Positions 25,327 to 32,864 of a stretch of 43,347 nt of DNA are shown in pieces (the first letter of the stretch is position 1; every line of letters starts with the position of its first letter). The DNA comes from Candidatus Hydrogenedentota bacterium (GTDB taxonomy: Bacteria > Hydrogenedentota > Hydrogenedentia > Hydrogenedentales > JAGMZX01). Below the pieces are notes generated by a model. The model did no database searches and was not told where the DNA came from. It saw nothing but the letters and a program-made list of their open reading frames with translations. The translations under genes and the position numbers were made by a program. The stretch lies in assembly GCA_029556545.1 (NCBI GenBank), contig JAKQEQ010000153.1, forward strand, positions 1 to 43,347. Reading direction: 5' to 3'.

Positions 25327-25698
25327 CTAATTATCCGGGGCATCCTCCAGGGATTTTATGAGCGCGTTAAGTAAACGCCCGACGTCCTGGGCGAGTTCCC
25401 ACACCGGTAACGTGTCTTCACGTTGAGCAAAGCCCAGTCGGGTCGCGATGGTCAGATGCGTCTCCATTTCGGCCTTCGAGCCACGGGCGATGGAGAGGTG
25501 GCGCAGGTAGTCGCCGCGATGCACGCGCGCATAGCCCTCCGCGATATTCGCGGGAACGGATACGGCGGCGCGTTGTAGTTGACTCGCGAGCCCGTATCGC
25601 TCCTCCGGCGGAAACCGCCGCGACAGATCATATACGGCAACGACCAAATCCATGGCTTTCCGCCAGACCGTAAGGTCTCGATAGGTCTTGAGCGCCAT
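25327..25698 (-). CDS. Four-helix-bundle protein (23S rRNA intervening-sequence family)
   Basis: The 123-residue protein starts MALKTYRDLTVWRKAMDLVV and contains LASQLQRAAVSVPANIAEGYAR, the signature of the four-helix-bundle family first found in intervening sequences of 23S rRNA and related in fold to Avd proteins of diversity-generating retroelements. Members occur as stand-alone chromosomal genes in many environmental genomes and may bind nucleic acid; the function is unknown. TTTAGGG repeats lie on both sides, and two decayed partial copies follow at 25796 and 25903. There is no strong ribosome binding site. Confidence 0.9.
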   Translation of the reverse strand: MALKTYRDLTVWRKAMDLVVAVYDLSRRFPPEERYGLASQLQRAAVSVPANIAEGYARVHRGDYLRHLSIARGSKAEMETHLTIATRLGFAQREDTLPVWELAQDVGRLLNALIKSLEDAPDN

Positions 25699-25709
25699 GA
25701 CGCCTTTGC

Positions 25710-25737
25710 TTTACGGTTTAGGGTTTAGGGTTTAGGA
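25710..25737 (+). repeat. TTTAGGG repeat, copy B (four units, two mutated)
   Basis: Units TTTACGG, TTTAGGG, TTTAGGG, TTTAGGA lie just upstream (in the minus direction) of the four-helix-bundle gene. The junction to the gene side reads TAAAGCAAA on the minus strand, the same as at copy A beside cimA. Confidence 0.93.
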
Positions 25738-25795
25738 GGTAAGAGATCAGGGTTCAGGGCTCGTTGTAGAAGCCCGCTCCGCCAGTTCCCGGTGT

Positions 25796-25862
25796 GTTCC
25801 TCCAGAGATTTCACGAGTCCGTTCAGTAGGCGCCCGACTTTCTGGGCAAGCTCACAAACGAG
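25796..25862 (-). pseudogene. Decayed partial copy 1 of the four-helix-bundle gene (C-terminal part)
   Basis: The stretch TCCTCCAGAGATTTCACGAG and the following CAGTAGGCGCCCGACTTTCT align with TCCTCCAGGGATTTTATGAG and the AGTAAACGCCCGACGTCCT near the 3' end of the intact gene at 25346-25400. The upstream flank GGGTTC..AGGGCTCGT also matches the flank next to repeat copy A. It is too short and mutated to be translated. Confidence 0.8.
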
Positions 25863-25902
25863 CCGCGCCTCTTGTTTTCCAGTTAACATTGTGATGCTCT
25901 CA

Positions 25903-26030
25903 CGACTTCATGACTCCATTCAATAAGGGCGCAATTTCCTGGGGCCAGTCCCCCGACCGGTAACGTGTGTTCGCGTTGGGCGGTACCCAGCCGGGCGACA
26001 ATTGTCAGGCATGCCTCCATTTTCAGCCAA
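25903..26030 (-). pseudogene. Decayed partial copy 2 of the four-helix-bundle gene
   Basis: Contains ACCGGTAACGTGTGTTCGCG, which aligns with ACCGGTAACGTGTCTTCACG in the intact gene (from about 25402), and flanking matches covering roughly the last 45 codons of the gene. Substitutions and small gaps break the frame. Together with copy 1 this fills most of the 373-bp gap between the intact gene and apgM; I see no other gene in that gap. Confidence 0.8.
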
Positions 26031-26069
26031 CTAACCGCAGGCCTGTTTCCGAGTTCGATACATTTTCAA

Positions 26070-26089
26070 CCCTAGACCCTAAACCCTAT
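26070..26089 (-). repeat. TTTAGGG repeat, copy C (opposite orientation, inside the 3' end of apgM)
   Basis: The plus strand reads CCCTAGACCCTAAACCCTA, so the TTTAGGG strand here is the minus strand, opposite to copies A and B. The repeat encodes the last residues and the stop codon of apgM. Confidence 0.85.
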
Positions 26090-27304
26090 TCTGTCCTCCC
26101 GGAATAACCGCTCCGTCAACTGATAGCCCTCGCGCAGTTCGATGCCCGTCCGCGCCGCTTCCTTCTCCGAATACGCCGCGACGCCAATCGGCTCCACGCC
26201 CGCGCCGCACAGGGCGAAGGGCGTCGCATCGCCGTAATGGCCCTTGGTGCTCAGCAGCGTGAAATGGTCCGGCGCCACGAGCAGCCGGGCCTCGCCGGTG
26301 CGCTCGACATAATTGAGGAACGGGGCCACGACCTTCGCATCGAAGTCCTCGATGGCCTGAATCTTCAGGTCGGCCCTGCCCTGGTGCGCGGCCTCGTCCG
26401 GCGCCTCGACATGTACATACACGAAGTCATGCCTACTGAGCGCGTCCATCGCCGCGGCGACCTTGCCGGCGTAATTGGTATCGATCCACCCGGTCGCGCC
26501 GGGCACGTCGATGACCTCGAGTCCAGCCAGCACGCCGAGCCCTTTCACCAGGTCGACCGCCGAAACCACCGCGCCGGAGACGCCAAATTTCTCGCGGTAG
26601 GGGGCCATCGCGGGCGTGGTGCCCTGACCCCACAGCCACGCGGAGGTCGCGGTAAGCTTGCCAGCGGCGGCGCGGCGCGCGTTCACCTCGTGGCCAGCCA
26701 GGACGCCCTGGGACTGTCGCATGATCTCGGCGACGCAACTGGCCGCCGGACCCTGGGGCCAGTAGGCCTGGTGCGGCTGGTCCATGATGTTGTGCGGCGG
26801 CGTACAGTCCGTGGCCACAAGGTCCTCGACGCTCGCGCCGGGCCCGGCGGTCACCACCGCGAGGTGGCGGTACGAGACGCCGGGATGAAAGCGCACGGAG
26901 CCGGCCCCGGACAAGGCGGCATCCAGCGACGCGATAATCGCCGCGCCCTCTTCGCTTGTGATATGGCCCGCGGTAAAGTCGCGCATGACGCCATCTTCGA
27001 GGGTCACCAGATTGCAGCGGAACGCGACCTGGTCCGCGGCCAGCGAAATGCGGCGGCTTGCGGCCTCGATGGGCGCCCGGCCACAAAAGGTCGTGCGCGG
27101 GTCGTAGCCGAACAGGGACAGGTTGCCGATCTCGCTGCCCGCGGGCATGCCTTCGGGAATCGGCCAGTACATTCCGACGACGCCGTGGCGCGCCACGGCG
27201 TCCAGGGCGGGGATGTGCGCCGCTTCGAGGGGCGTGCGGTCGCCCAGCGCCGGAACAGGTAGATCGGCCATGCCGTCGCCGACAAGAATGATATACTTCA
27301 TCAT
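26072..27304 (-). CDS. ApgM-type 2,3-bisphosphoglycerate-independent phosphoglycerate mutase (or proposed homoserine kinase)
   Basis: A 410-residue member of the alkaline phosphatase superfamily. Metal-site residues are visible in ILVGDGMADLP at the start, the nucleophile region GSEIGNLSLFGYDP, HVEAPDEAAHQG, and APDHFTLLSTKGHYGDATPF. The family interconverts 3- and 2-phosphoglycerate, but a bacterial subgroup has been proposed to replace homoserine kinase; the neighbour cimA (isoleucine synthesis) makes that worth considering. The last six residues (RIGFRV) and the stop are encoded by a TTTAGGG-type repeat, so the original C-terminus appears to have been replaced. The start is MMKYIILVGDG. 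Confidence 0.87.
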   Translation of the reverse strand: MMKYIILVGDGMADLPVPALGDRTPLEAAHIPALDAVARHGVVGMYWPIPEGMPAGSEIGNLSLFGYDPRTTFCGRAPIEAASRRISLAADQVAFRCNLVTLEDGVMRDFTAGHITSEEGAAIIASLDAALSGAGSVRFHPGVSYRHLAVVTAGPGASVEDLVATDCTPPHNIMDQPHQAYWPQGPAASCVAEIMRQSQGVLAGHEVNARRAAAGKLTATSAWLWGQGTTPAMAPYREKFGVSGAVVSAVDLVKGLGVLAGLEVIDVPGATGWIDTNYAGKVAAAMDALSRHDFVYVHVEAPDEAAHQGRADLKIQAIEDFDAKVVAPFLNYVERTGEARLLVAPDHFTLLSTKGHYGDATPFALCGAGVEPIGVAAYSEKEAARTGIELREGYQLTERLFREDRIGFRV

Positions 27305-27437
27305 GACTTCGGGAACCCTTGACGTTTCGGGGTGAAGTAAACAAAAATACCACAGAGGTATCGGGAAATCAAACTATCCAATTGCGGTGAAACACTTTGC
27401 AGTGCGTGATCATGCCCGGCGGCGAAATGTGAATACT

Positions 27438-28073
27438 ATGAATAATACTATATTAACCAAACAGGTAACGCGCGTCCTCGCGGAGAGCGGCATCCAGATT
27501 ACGGCACGCATGGAAGCACAACTGGCGACGTACCTGGAACTTGTCCACGAGTGGAACGCCTTTGCGGGGCTCGTAGCGCCGGGCGACTTGGGCGTTCTGG
27601 TTACGGAGCACCTTACCGACGCGATCAGTCTTGCGCCGTGGGTGGTGGCGTTGTGGCGCGGCAAGGGGCCGTTGTTGGATATCGGCAGTGGGGGCGGCTT
27701 CCCGGCGCTACCAGTGAAGGTGGTTGTGCCGGAGTTGCCGTTGGTGCTTGTGGAGCGGTCCGGCAAGAAGGTGGGATTCTTGCGGAAAGTGGTCGGGGCG
27801 CTTGGACTGGAAGGGGTCGATATTCGGCACGGGGCATTTCCCGAGATTACGGTCGACGTACAGCCGGAAATCATCACGGCGCGCGCTGTGGAAAACCCGG
27901 CGAAATTGTCGACGGCGATTCTTGGCTTGGTCGCGGAAGGGGCCGTATACCTTTGTCAATCAAGTACTAACGCGATTCCGGGGCGGGAGATGTTCCACGT
28001 GGAACGTGTGGATGATGTGTGGACAACGCTCGGGCTTCGCCGCGCCTCGTTGCACTTGGTGCGCCATCGCTGA
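27438..28073 (+). CDS. rsmG: 16S rRNA (guanine-527-N7)-methyltransferase RsmG
   Basis: A 211-residue SAM-dependent enzyme that methylates G527 of 16S rRNA. Motif I reads LLDIGSGGGFPALPVKVVVPELPLVLVERSGKKVGFLRKV, very typical for RsmG (GidB). The ITARAVENPAKL segment follows. The N-terminal helical part includes LVHEWNAFAGLVAP. The ATG at 27438 was chosen because MNNTILTK leads directly into the family; a GTG 17 codons earlier is possible. The 3' end carries a parS-like palindrome in its coding sequence (MFHVERV). In many bacteria rsmG lies next to parAB near the origin, but parAB are not in this window. Confidence 0.9.
   Translation: MNNTILTKQVTRVLAESGIQITARMEAQLATYLELVHEWNAFAGLVAPGDLGVLVTEHLTDAISLAPWVVALWRGKGPLLDIGSGGGFPALPVKVVVPELPLVLVERSGKKVGFLRKVVGALGLEGVDIRHGAFPEITVDVQPEIITARAVENPAKLSTAILGLVAEGAVYLCQSSTNAIPGREMFHVERVDDVWTTLGLRRASLHLVRHR
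27991..28006. promoter_or_regulatory. parS-like site 1, inside the 3' end of rsmG
   Basis: TGTTCCACGTGGAACG is a near-perfect palindrome and matches the ParB-binding parS consensus TGTTNCACGTGNAACA at 15 of 16 positions. It equals the form known from pseudomonads. It lies within rsmG, encoding MFHVER. Confidence 0.8.
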
Positions 28074-28079
28074 ACGTCC

Positions 28080-28097
28080 ACGTTCCACGTGGAACGT
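28080..28097. promoter_or_regulatory. parS-like site 2, downstream of rsmG
   Basis: ACGTTCCACGTGGAACGT is a perfect 18-base palindrome with the same GTTCCACGTGGAAC core as site 1, 90 bases away. It lies in the 32 bases between the convergent ends of rsmG and the VOC gene. Confidence 0.8.
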
Positions 28098-28105
28098 TTT
28101 AGCGG

Positions 28106-28486
28106 TCACGCGCTTCTTTGCCCGAACGTGATCGTATATCCCGCTGGGTCCGTCACGTCAAACTCGTCCAGCCCATAGAACGTCGCCCGAATCGGGCTGA
28201 CCTCGTGCCCCGCTTCCGACAGTCTCTCGCGCTGTCTTGCCAGATCGTCCGTCACCATATACAAGATGACTCGGCCACGGTCCAGCAGCTCCGCCGGCGC
28301 GTCGCCCACCGCCAGCGGATTATAGAACATAACCTCGGCCGTGCCCGATTTCAGCCGGCACCATTCCATCTCGCCGGATTCCTCATGACTGCTGTGCAAC
28401 GCAAACCCGAGCGCGTCCCGGTAGAACGCAACCGTCGCATCGAGGTCCTCGACCGGGAGGAGCGCTATGCATTTCCGTATAGACAT
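28106..28486 (-). CDS. VOC (glyoxalase/bleomycin resistance-like) family protein
   Basis: A 126-residue protein with two beta-alpha-beta-beta-beta repeats: LLPVEDLDATVAFYRDALGF in the first half and VILYMVTDDLARQRERLSEAGHEV with YGLDEFDVTDPAGYTITFGQ in the second. These are single-domain vicinal-oxygen-chelate proteins. The final FDVTDPAGYTI offers an acidic metal ligand, but other ligands are not certain, so catalytic activity cannot be claimed. It begins five bases after the stop of the ABC permease gene and is probably the last gene of that operon. Confidence 0.85.
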   Translation of the reverse strand: MSIRKCIALLPVEDLDATVAFYRDALGFALHSSHEESGEMEWCRLKSGTAEVMFYNPLAVGDAPAELLDRGRVILYMVTDDLARQRERLSEAGHEVSPIRATFYGLDEFDVTDPAGYTITFGQRSA

Positions 28487-28491
28487 GGCCG

Positions 28492-30231
28492 TTACCCTTT
28501 CAGTCCCGTCAAGGTGACACCCTGGATAAATTGCCGCTGCGCAGCGAAGAACAGTACAATGACGGGGGCCGTCATGAGCACTGCCGCCGCCATCATAATG
28601 CCGTGCTGGGCCTGCCATACCATGACCGCCTGCAACGCGAACAGCCCGAGGCTCAGCGGATACAACTCCTGGTTCGCAATGTAGATGAGCGGGCCCATGA
28701 AGTCGTTCCAGACTCCCAGGAACGTGAAAATGCCGATGGTCGCAATCGCCGGCTTGATAAGGGGGAGAATGATCCGCGCATAGATGCCCAGGTAGCCGCA
28801 CCCGTCGATTTTCGCGCTATCCTCGAGGTCCCGCGGAATCCCCCGCATGAACTGCCGGAGCAGGAAGATGAAGAACGCGCTCCCGAAGAAGGCCGGAACC
28901 CACAGCGGCCGGAGCGTGTTGTAGAAGCCCAGGGTCTTGAAGATGAGGAAGACCGGGATCATGGTCACCTGCGGCGGGATCATGAGGGTCGCCAGCACAA
29001 ACACGAAGAAGAAATCGCGGCCCGGCCAATGCAGTCGCGAGAAGGCGAAGGCCACCAGGCTCGACCCCAGCACCTGTCCCACGATGTTGAGCACCACCAG
29101 GAGCAGGCTGTTCCGTACATAGTTCCATAACGGGACCCGCCGAAGGACATCCCGATAATTCCCCGCGAACTTGTTCCACAAGCTTCCCAACCGCCCGGCG
29201 TCCCGATACTCGAGGGTCAACAACGCACGGCCCGGCTGATCGAACTCCGTTGCGCCCCCCTCCTCAAGCACCACCCAATTCCGAAACGTTACGCCCCGGT
29301 CCTGGTCGCTCGCAACCTGCCACGTCGTCTCCTGCCACCGGTCCGTGCCCACATACGCTGGATGCACCGCCCGATACCGTCGCCCCGGCTCGCCATCCTT
29401 GCCCGCAATATCGAGCGTGGCCCAGATTTCGTGCCACGAGCGGTCCCCGTGATTTGTCAGGCTGAATTTCTTGAACCCATCCGCCAGAATCTCCATCGAT
29501 AGATTGAGCCGCACGGCGAAGCTACCCTTGTTTCGATAGGAATAGAATATCTCCTGCGCGGACCGCGGCTTGTCCCGCACCTCGCAACGCGCGTCCCCTT
29601 GAATCGCGCAGAGCACCTCGCCCGCCGCCGCCTTACCCCTTGTTTCGTCCCACGCCACCAGCCGCGCGTCGCCCAAGTCAACGTACGCCCTGTCCATCTT
29701 CCAGGAAACGAAGAGCACCTCTGACAACGCGACACGCCGATAAACCGCGTCGAACACTTCCCGGACCAAGTCGGTCGTCAAACGCGCTTCATCCAGAAAC
29801 CAGCGCACGACCGCCGCCGACTCGCCCACGAACAAAGCATCCGGCGCCTCCCGCAACAATCGCGCGAACACGCCGTCCGTCAGGTCGGGGGCGTCAAGAA
29901 AATCCCTGTAGTACGGGGGCAGTTCGCCCGTCCAGTCGCGAATCCGCCTCCTAATGCCTTCGCGCACGGCGGGCGTCACCCGGTCCCAGTCCTCCGGCGC
30001 GACCAAGGGCGGCCGGGCGGGCCGTTCATTGTCGCGTAGGGCGATGTACGGCGAGTCCACGACGCGCGGCGGCGCCGGCGGCAGCCAGCGCGGCGGGAAC
30101 AGTTCGTCGGGCGACTTGGCGCTGGTGCTTGCGAGCCAGAGGAAGGGGGCGGCGAAGACGACGGAGCCGGCGACGAGCGCGGCATGCAACAGTGTGCCAC
30201 GTATTCCCTTAACTATTATTCTTTGCCTCAT
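28492..30231 (-). CDS. Carbohydrate ABC permease (MalG/UgpE type) with a large insertion after TM1
   Basis: The 579-residue protein is twice the usual 280. TM1 (TLLHAALVAGSVVFAAPFLWLAS, residues 13-35) and SAKSPDELFPP are typical of MalG-type permeases. The conserved permease core then resumes only near residue 365 (YVRNSLLLVVLNIVG) and contains the EAA loop EDSAKIDGCGYLGIYARIILPLIKP. Between them, about 290 residues form a soluble, probably periplasmic region rich in beta strands (VRLNLSMEILADGFKKFSL, RRYRAVHPAYV). I recognise no family for the insert. The ATG overlaps the stop of the upstream fusion gene by ATGA, so the two are coupled. Confidence 0.85.
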   Translation of the reverse strand: MRQRIIVKGIRGTLLHAALVAGSVVFAAPFLWLASTSAKSPDELFPPRWLPPAPPRVVDSPYIALRDNERPARPPLVAPEDWDRVTPAVREGIRRRIRDWTGELPPYYRDFLDAPDLTDGVFARLLREAPDALFVGESAAVVRWFLDEARLTTDLVREVFDAVYRRVALSEVLFVSWKMDRAYVDLGDARLVAWDETRGKAAAGEVLCAIQGDARCEVRDKPRSAQEIFYSYRNKGSFAVRLNLSMEILADGFKKFSLTNHGDRSWHEIWATLDIAGKDGEPGRRYRAVHPAYVGTDRWQETTWQVASDQDRGVTFRNWVVLEEGGATEFDQPGRALLTLEYRDAGRLGSLWNKFAGNYRDVLRRVPLWNYVRNSLLLVVLNIVGQVLGSSLVAFAFSRLHWPGRDFFFVFVLATLMIPPQVTMIPVFLIFKTLGFYNTLRPLWVPAFFGSAFFIFLLRQFMRGIPRDLEDSAKIDGCGYLGIYARIILPLIKPAIATIGIFTFLGVWNDFMGPLIYIANQELYPLSLGLFALQAVMVWQAQHGIMMAAAVLMTAPVIVLFFAAQRQFIQGVTLTGLKG

Positions 30232-32699
30232 CGTTCCGTCTCGTAATAGACCCAGCGCCGGGAGACCTGGAGTTGGAGGACGGTCAGGAGCAGCACGATG
30301 CCGAAGAGAATCCAAGCGAGCGCGGAGGCGTAGCCCATGCGCATGTAGCGGAAGGCGTTATTAAATAGATAGTACACATAGAAGAGCGTCGAATCCACCG
30401 GTCCGCCCTGGGTCATCACGAAAGCCTGCGTGAATATCTGGAACGTGCCGATGAAGCCCATAATCAGGTTGAAAAGAATGTACGGGCTCAGCATGGGCAG
30501 GGTCACGCTCACGAAGCGGCGCAGCCGCCCCGCGCCGTCGATCTCCGCCGCCTCGTAGAGGTGCTTCGGGATGCCCTTGAGGCCGGCGAGCCAGATGATC
30601 AACGTGCCGCCGCTGCCCCACACGACCATGATGATGAGCGCGGGCTTTGACCAGAGTTCGTCCTGGAGCCACTTCGGGCCGGCGACGCCCGCGCGGGCGA
30701 GCAGCGCGTTCAGGACGCCCTCCTGCGGGTTGAAAATCCAAATCCACAGGAGCGACGCGGCGACTGCGGGCATGATGGCCGGGAGGTAGAACAGCGTGCG
30801 ATAGAGGGCGATACCGCGGACTTCGAGGTTGAGCAGGAGCGCGATGCCAAGGGTGAGCGTGAGGCCGATCGGGACGGCCAGGGCCATGTATACGGTGTTC
30901 CACAGCGACTTGTAGAACAACGGGTCTTCGAACATATGGAGGTAGTTGGCGAGGCCGACGAATTTCGGCGGCGACAACACGTCATACTGGCAGAAGCTGA
31001 TGAACAGCGAGAAGATTAGCGGACCGCCGCCGAACGTGAGAAACCCTATAAACCAAGGCGAGGCAAAGAGATAGCCTGCATAGAACTCGTGGCGGAAATA
31101 GCCCCGCGCGCGCACGCGCCGGTTGAAATACCACACGATCCCGCCGAGCAACACCAGCAGGAACGCGACGTAACCGCCGACAATCGGCCCCCAGCGCACT
31201 TCGGGATAGGGAATGGGGTACAGGATGCGGTCGAGGTCGCGCTGCACCTTCACCGTCCCCACGTCGAGGGCGCGCTGGGCGTTCCGGTGGATGTCCTTGG
31301 CGTCAAAGCGCTTATAGATGCCGGCCTCCATGCCGCGGACCTGCTCGTTCCAGAGCAACTGGCCGACCGGCGTCACGGGCCGGTATTTCGACACGGGCAG
31401 GATGTCGATGAACGCGCGCATGGCCTCCTTGAACTTCTGCTCGACCGTCGGGTCGCTGTACAGATAGTGCTCCATCGCCCATTCGGTGATGTCCCTGCGG
31501 CCGCTCATGCGGGGGATGAACACGTTTCCGGCTGCGCGGACCATTTGCCGCTCGACGTCGCTGCGGATGCGATATGCGCGCTGCGACACGAGATACTTGA
31601 GGAAAAGCCATGCCTCGTCGGGGTGGCGCGCCCCGCTGGGGATGACATAGGCCCAGCCGCCGCACCACCCGAATTGGGGCTTCGGCGCGAACCAGCCCAC
31701 AGGCGCGGGCGCGGGCGCCACGCCGAAATCGAGGTCGCGCTTCTGCCCGGCAATGGCCGGCAGGAAGGGGTCGCCGTCGATTTTCATCGCCACCTTGCCC
31801 GAGAGAAACGGGTCGAGGTCCCCGGTTTGCAGCGTTGACCGGAACGCCTCGGCGTCCTTTACCCCGCCGATGGCGTCGTACAACTCGGTCATGTACGCCA
31901 GGGCCTCGACGACCTCGGGCGCGTTCAGCAGGCAGCGCCGCCCGTCCGGCGTCATGAATTGCGCGCCGTTGAGCCAGCCGTAGATATAGAGCCACGAATT
32001 TCCGAAATTCGGGATAAAGCCCACCTGGATCAGCTTGCCCGAGGCGTCACGTTCGGTCATGATCCGCGCGGCCGCCCGCAACTGTTCCCACGTGCGCGGC
32101 GGTCCCACGCGGCCCGCGTCGTCGACGCAGCCCGCCGCCACGAGTTCCCGCTCGTACTTCTTGAGCAGGCTGCGGTTGTAATAGAGCGCCCGGTTGTCCG
32201 TGTCGCACGCGACGGCGTACAGCTTTCCGCCGTAAAGCGATTCCTGCCAGCACGGCTCGAAGAATTGTTCCTCCCGCAAGAGAAACGGGTCAGCCTGGGC
32301 CGGGTCCGCCGACACCGCGGCCAGGTCGCGTTCGTAGAACTCCTGCAAACAGCGGAACGCGCCCCGTGCCGCCCATTCGCCCACCGCGAACCGGTCGAAG
32401 AAGACCACGTCCGGCGGGTCGCCCCCGGCCACGGCGCACAAGAGCCGCTGCGGATCGTCCGTCTTGTTGATGGTCGCGGATTGCCCCATGACCACCTTGA
32501 TCCGGGGTTTACCGTCCGCGCCGTCGAAGATCGCCTCGAAGTCCTGAATCACGTCGGTGGTCAGGACATCCATCTCGTTCCCCCAGAAATACAGCGTGAC
32601 CGGCTCGACCCCGGCCGCCGCAGCGCACAGACCCGCCAAGATGCACGCCGCGAGCGCCGCCGGAATGCGTGCTCTTATTCGACCACCACACCCAGACAC
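30228..32699 (-). CDS. Sugar ABC transporter: substrate-binding protein fused to a UgpA/MalF-type permease
   Basis: An 823-residue fusion. A signal-like segment (ALAACILAGLCAAAAG) leads into a family 1 binding protein (VTLYFWGNEMDVLTTDVIQDFE to about residue 430). A membrane segment at about 500-520 (GGYVAFLLVLLGGIVWYFNR) links to a full MalF/UgpA-type permease (from FYAGYLFASPWFIGFLTF), with EAA loop EAAEIDGAGRLRRFVSVTLPMLSP. The usual free binding protein is thus tethered to the channel. With the MalG-type partner downstream this gives a complete importer except for the ATPase, which is not in the operon and may be a shared MsmK/UgpC-type protein. The GTG start has GGAGG six bases upstream. 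Confidence 0.88.
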   Translation of the reverse strand: MSGCGGRIRARIPAALAACILAGLCAAAAGVEPVTLYFWGNEMDVLTTDVIQDFEAIFDGADGKPRIKVVMGQSATINKTDDPQRLLCAVAGGDPPDVVFFDRFAVGEWAARGAFRCLQEFYERDLAAVSADPAQADPFLLREEQFFEPCWQESLYGGKLYAVACDTDNRALYYNRSLLKKYERELVAAGCVDDAGRVGPPRTWEQLRAAARIMTERDASGKLIQVGFIPNFGNSWLYIYGWLNGAQFMTPDGRRCLLNAPEVVEALAYMTELYDAIGGVKDAEAFRSTLQTGDLDPFLSGKVAMKIDGDPFLPAIAGQKRDLDFGVAPAPAPVGWFAPKPQFGWCGGWAYVIPSGARHPDEAWLFLKYLVSQRAYRIRSDVERQMVRAAGNVFIPRMSGRRDITEWAMEHYLYSDPTVEQKFKEAMRAFIDILPVSKYRPVTPVGQLLWNEQVRGMEAGIYKRFDAKDIHRNAQRALDVGTVKVQRDLDRILYPIPYPEVRWGPIVGGYVAFLLVLLGGIVWYFNRRVRARGYFRHEFYAGYLFASPWFIGFLTFGGGPLIFSLFISFCQYDVLSPPKFVGLANYLHMFEDPLFYKSLWNTVYMALAVPIGLTLTLGIALLLNLEVRGIALYRTLFYLPAIMPAVAASLLWIWIFNPQEGVLNALLARAGVAGPKWLQDELWSKPALIIMVVWGSGGTLIIWLAGLKGIPKHLYEAAEIDGAGRLRRFVSVTLPMLSPYILFNLIMGFIGTFQIFTQAFVMTQGGPVDSTLFYVYYLFNNAFRYMRMGYASALAWILFGIVLLLTVLQLQVSRRWVYYETER

Positions 32700-32729
32700 A
32701 GGAGGCCTCCCCGCGTTTTCACAATCTCA

Positions 32730-32761
32730 GCATGAGAACATACCCCCGCGCGCGGTGTCAA
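32730..32761 (-). promoter_or_regulatory. Shared promoter-like motif upstream of the ABC transporter operon
   Basis: On the minus strand: ATTGACACC, 13 bases, TGTTCTCATGC. It ends about 30 bases before the GTG start of the fusion gene. A motif with the same words and identical spacing lies at 33808-33839. TTGACA serves as a -35; a standard -10 at 17-18 bases is not obvious (TTCTCA). Confidence 0.45.
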
Positions 32762-32779
32762 TGGGGGGTGAGCCGCCCG

Positions 32780-32815
32780 GTGGACCAAGTGGACTGGGTG
32801 GACCGGGTGGACCGA
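32780..32815 (+). repeat. GTGGACCRR 9-bp tandem array (intergenic)
   Basis: Four units: GTGGACCAA, GTGGACTGG, GTGGACCGG, GTGGACCGA, with decayed units following. It lies between the ABC operon and the four-helix-bundle suffix gene. It belongs to the same family as the arrays inside that gene. Confidence 0.9.
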
Positions 32816-32864
32816 ACGGCCCCGGTGGGTCAAGGGAACTTCGGGGATGGTTTCTTATGGTGGT

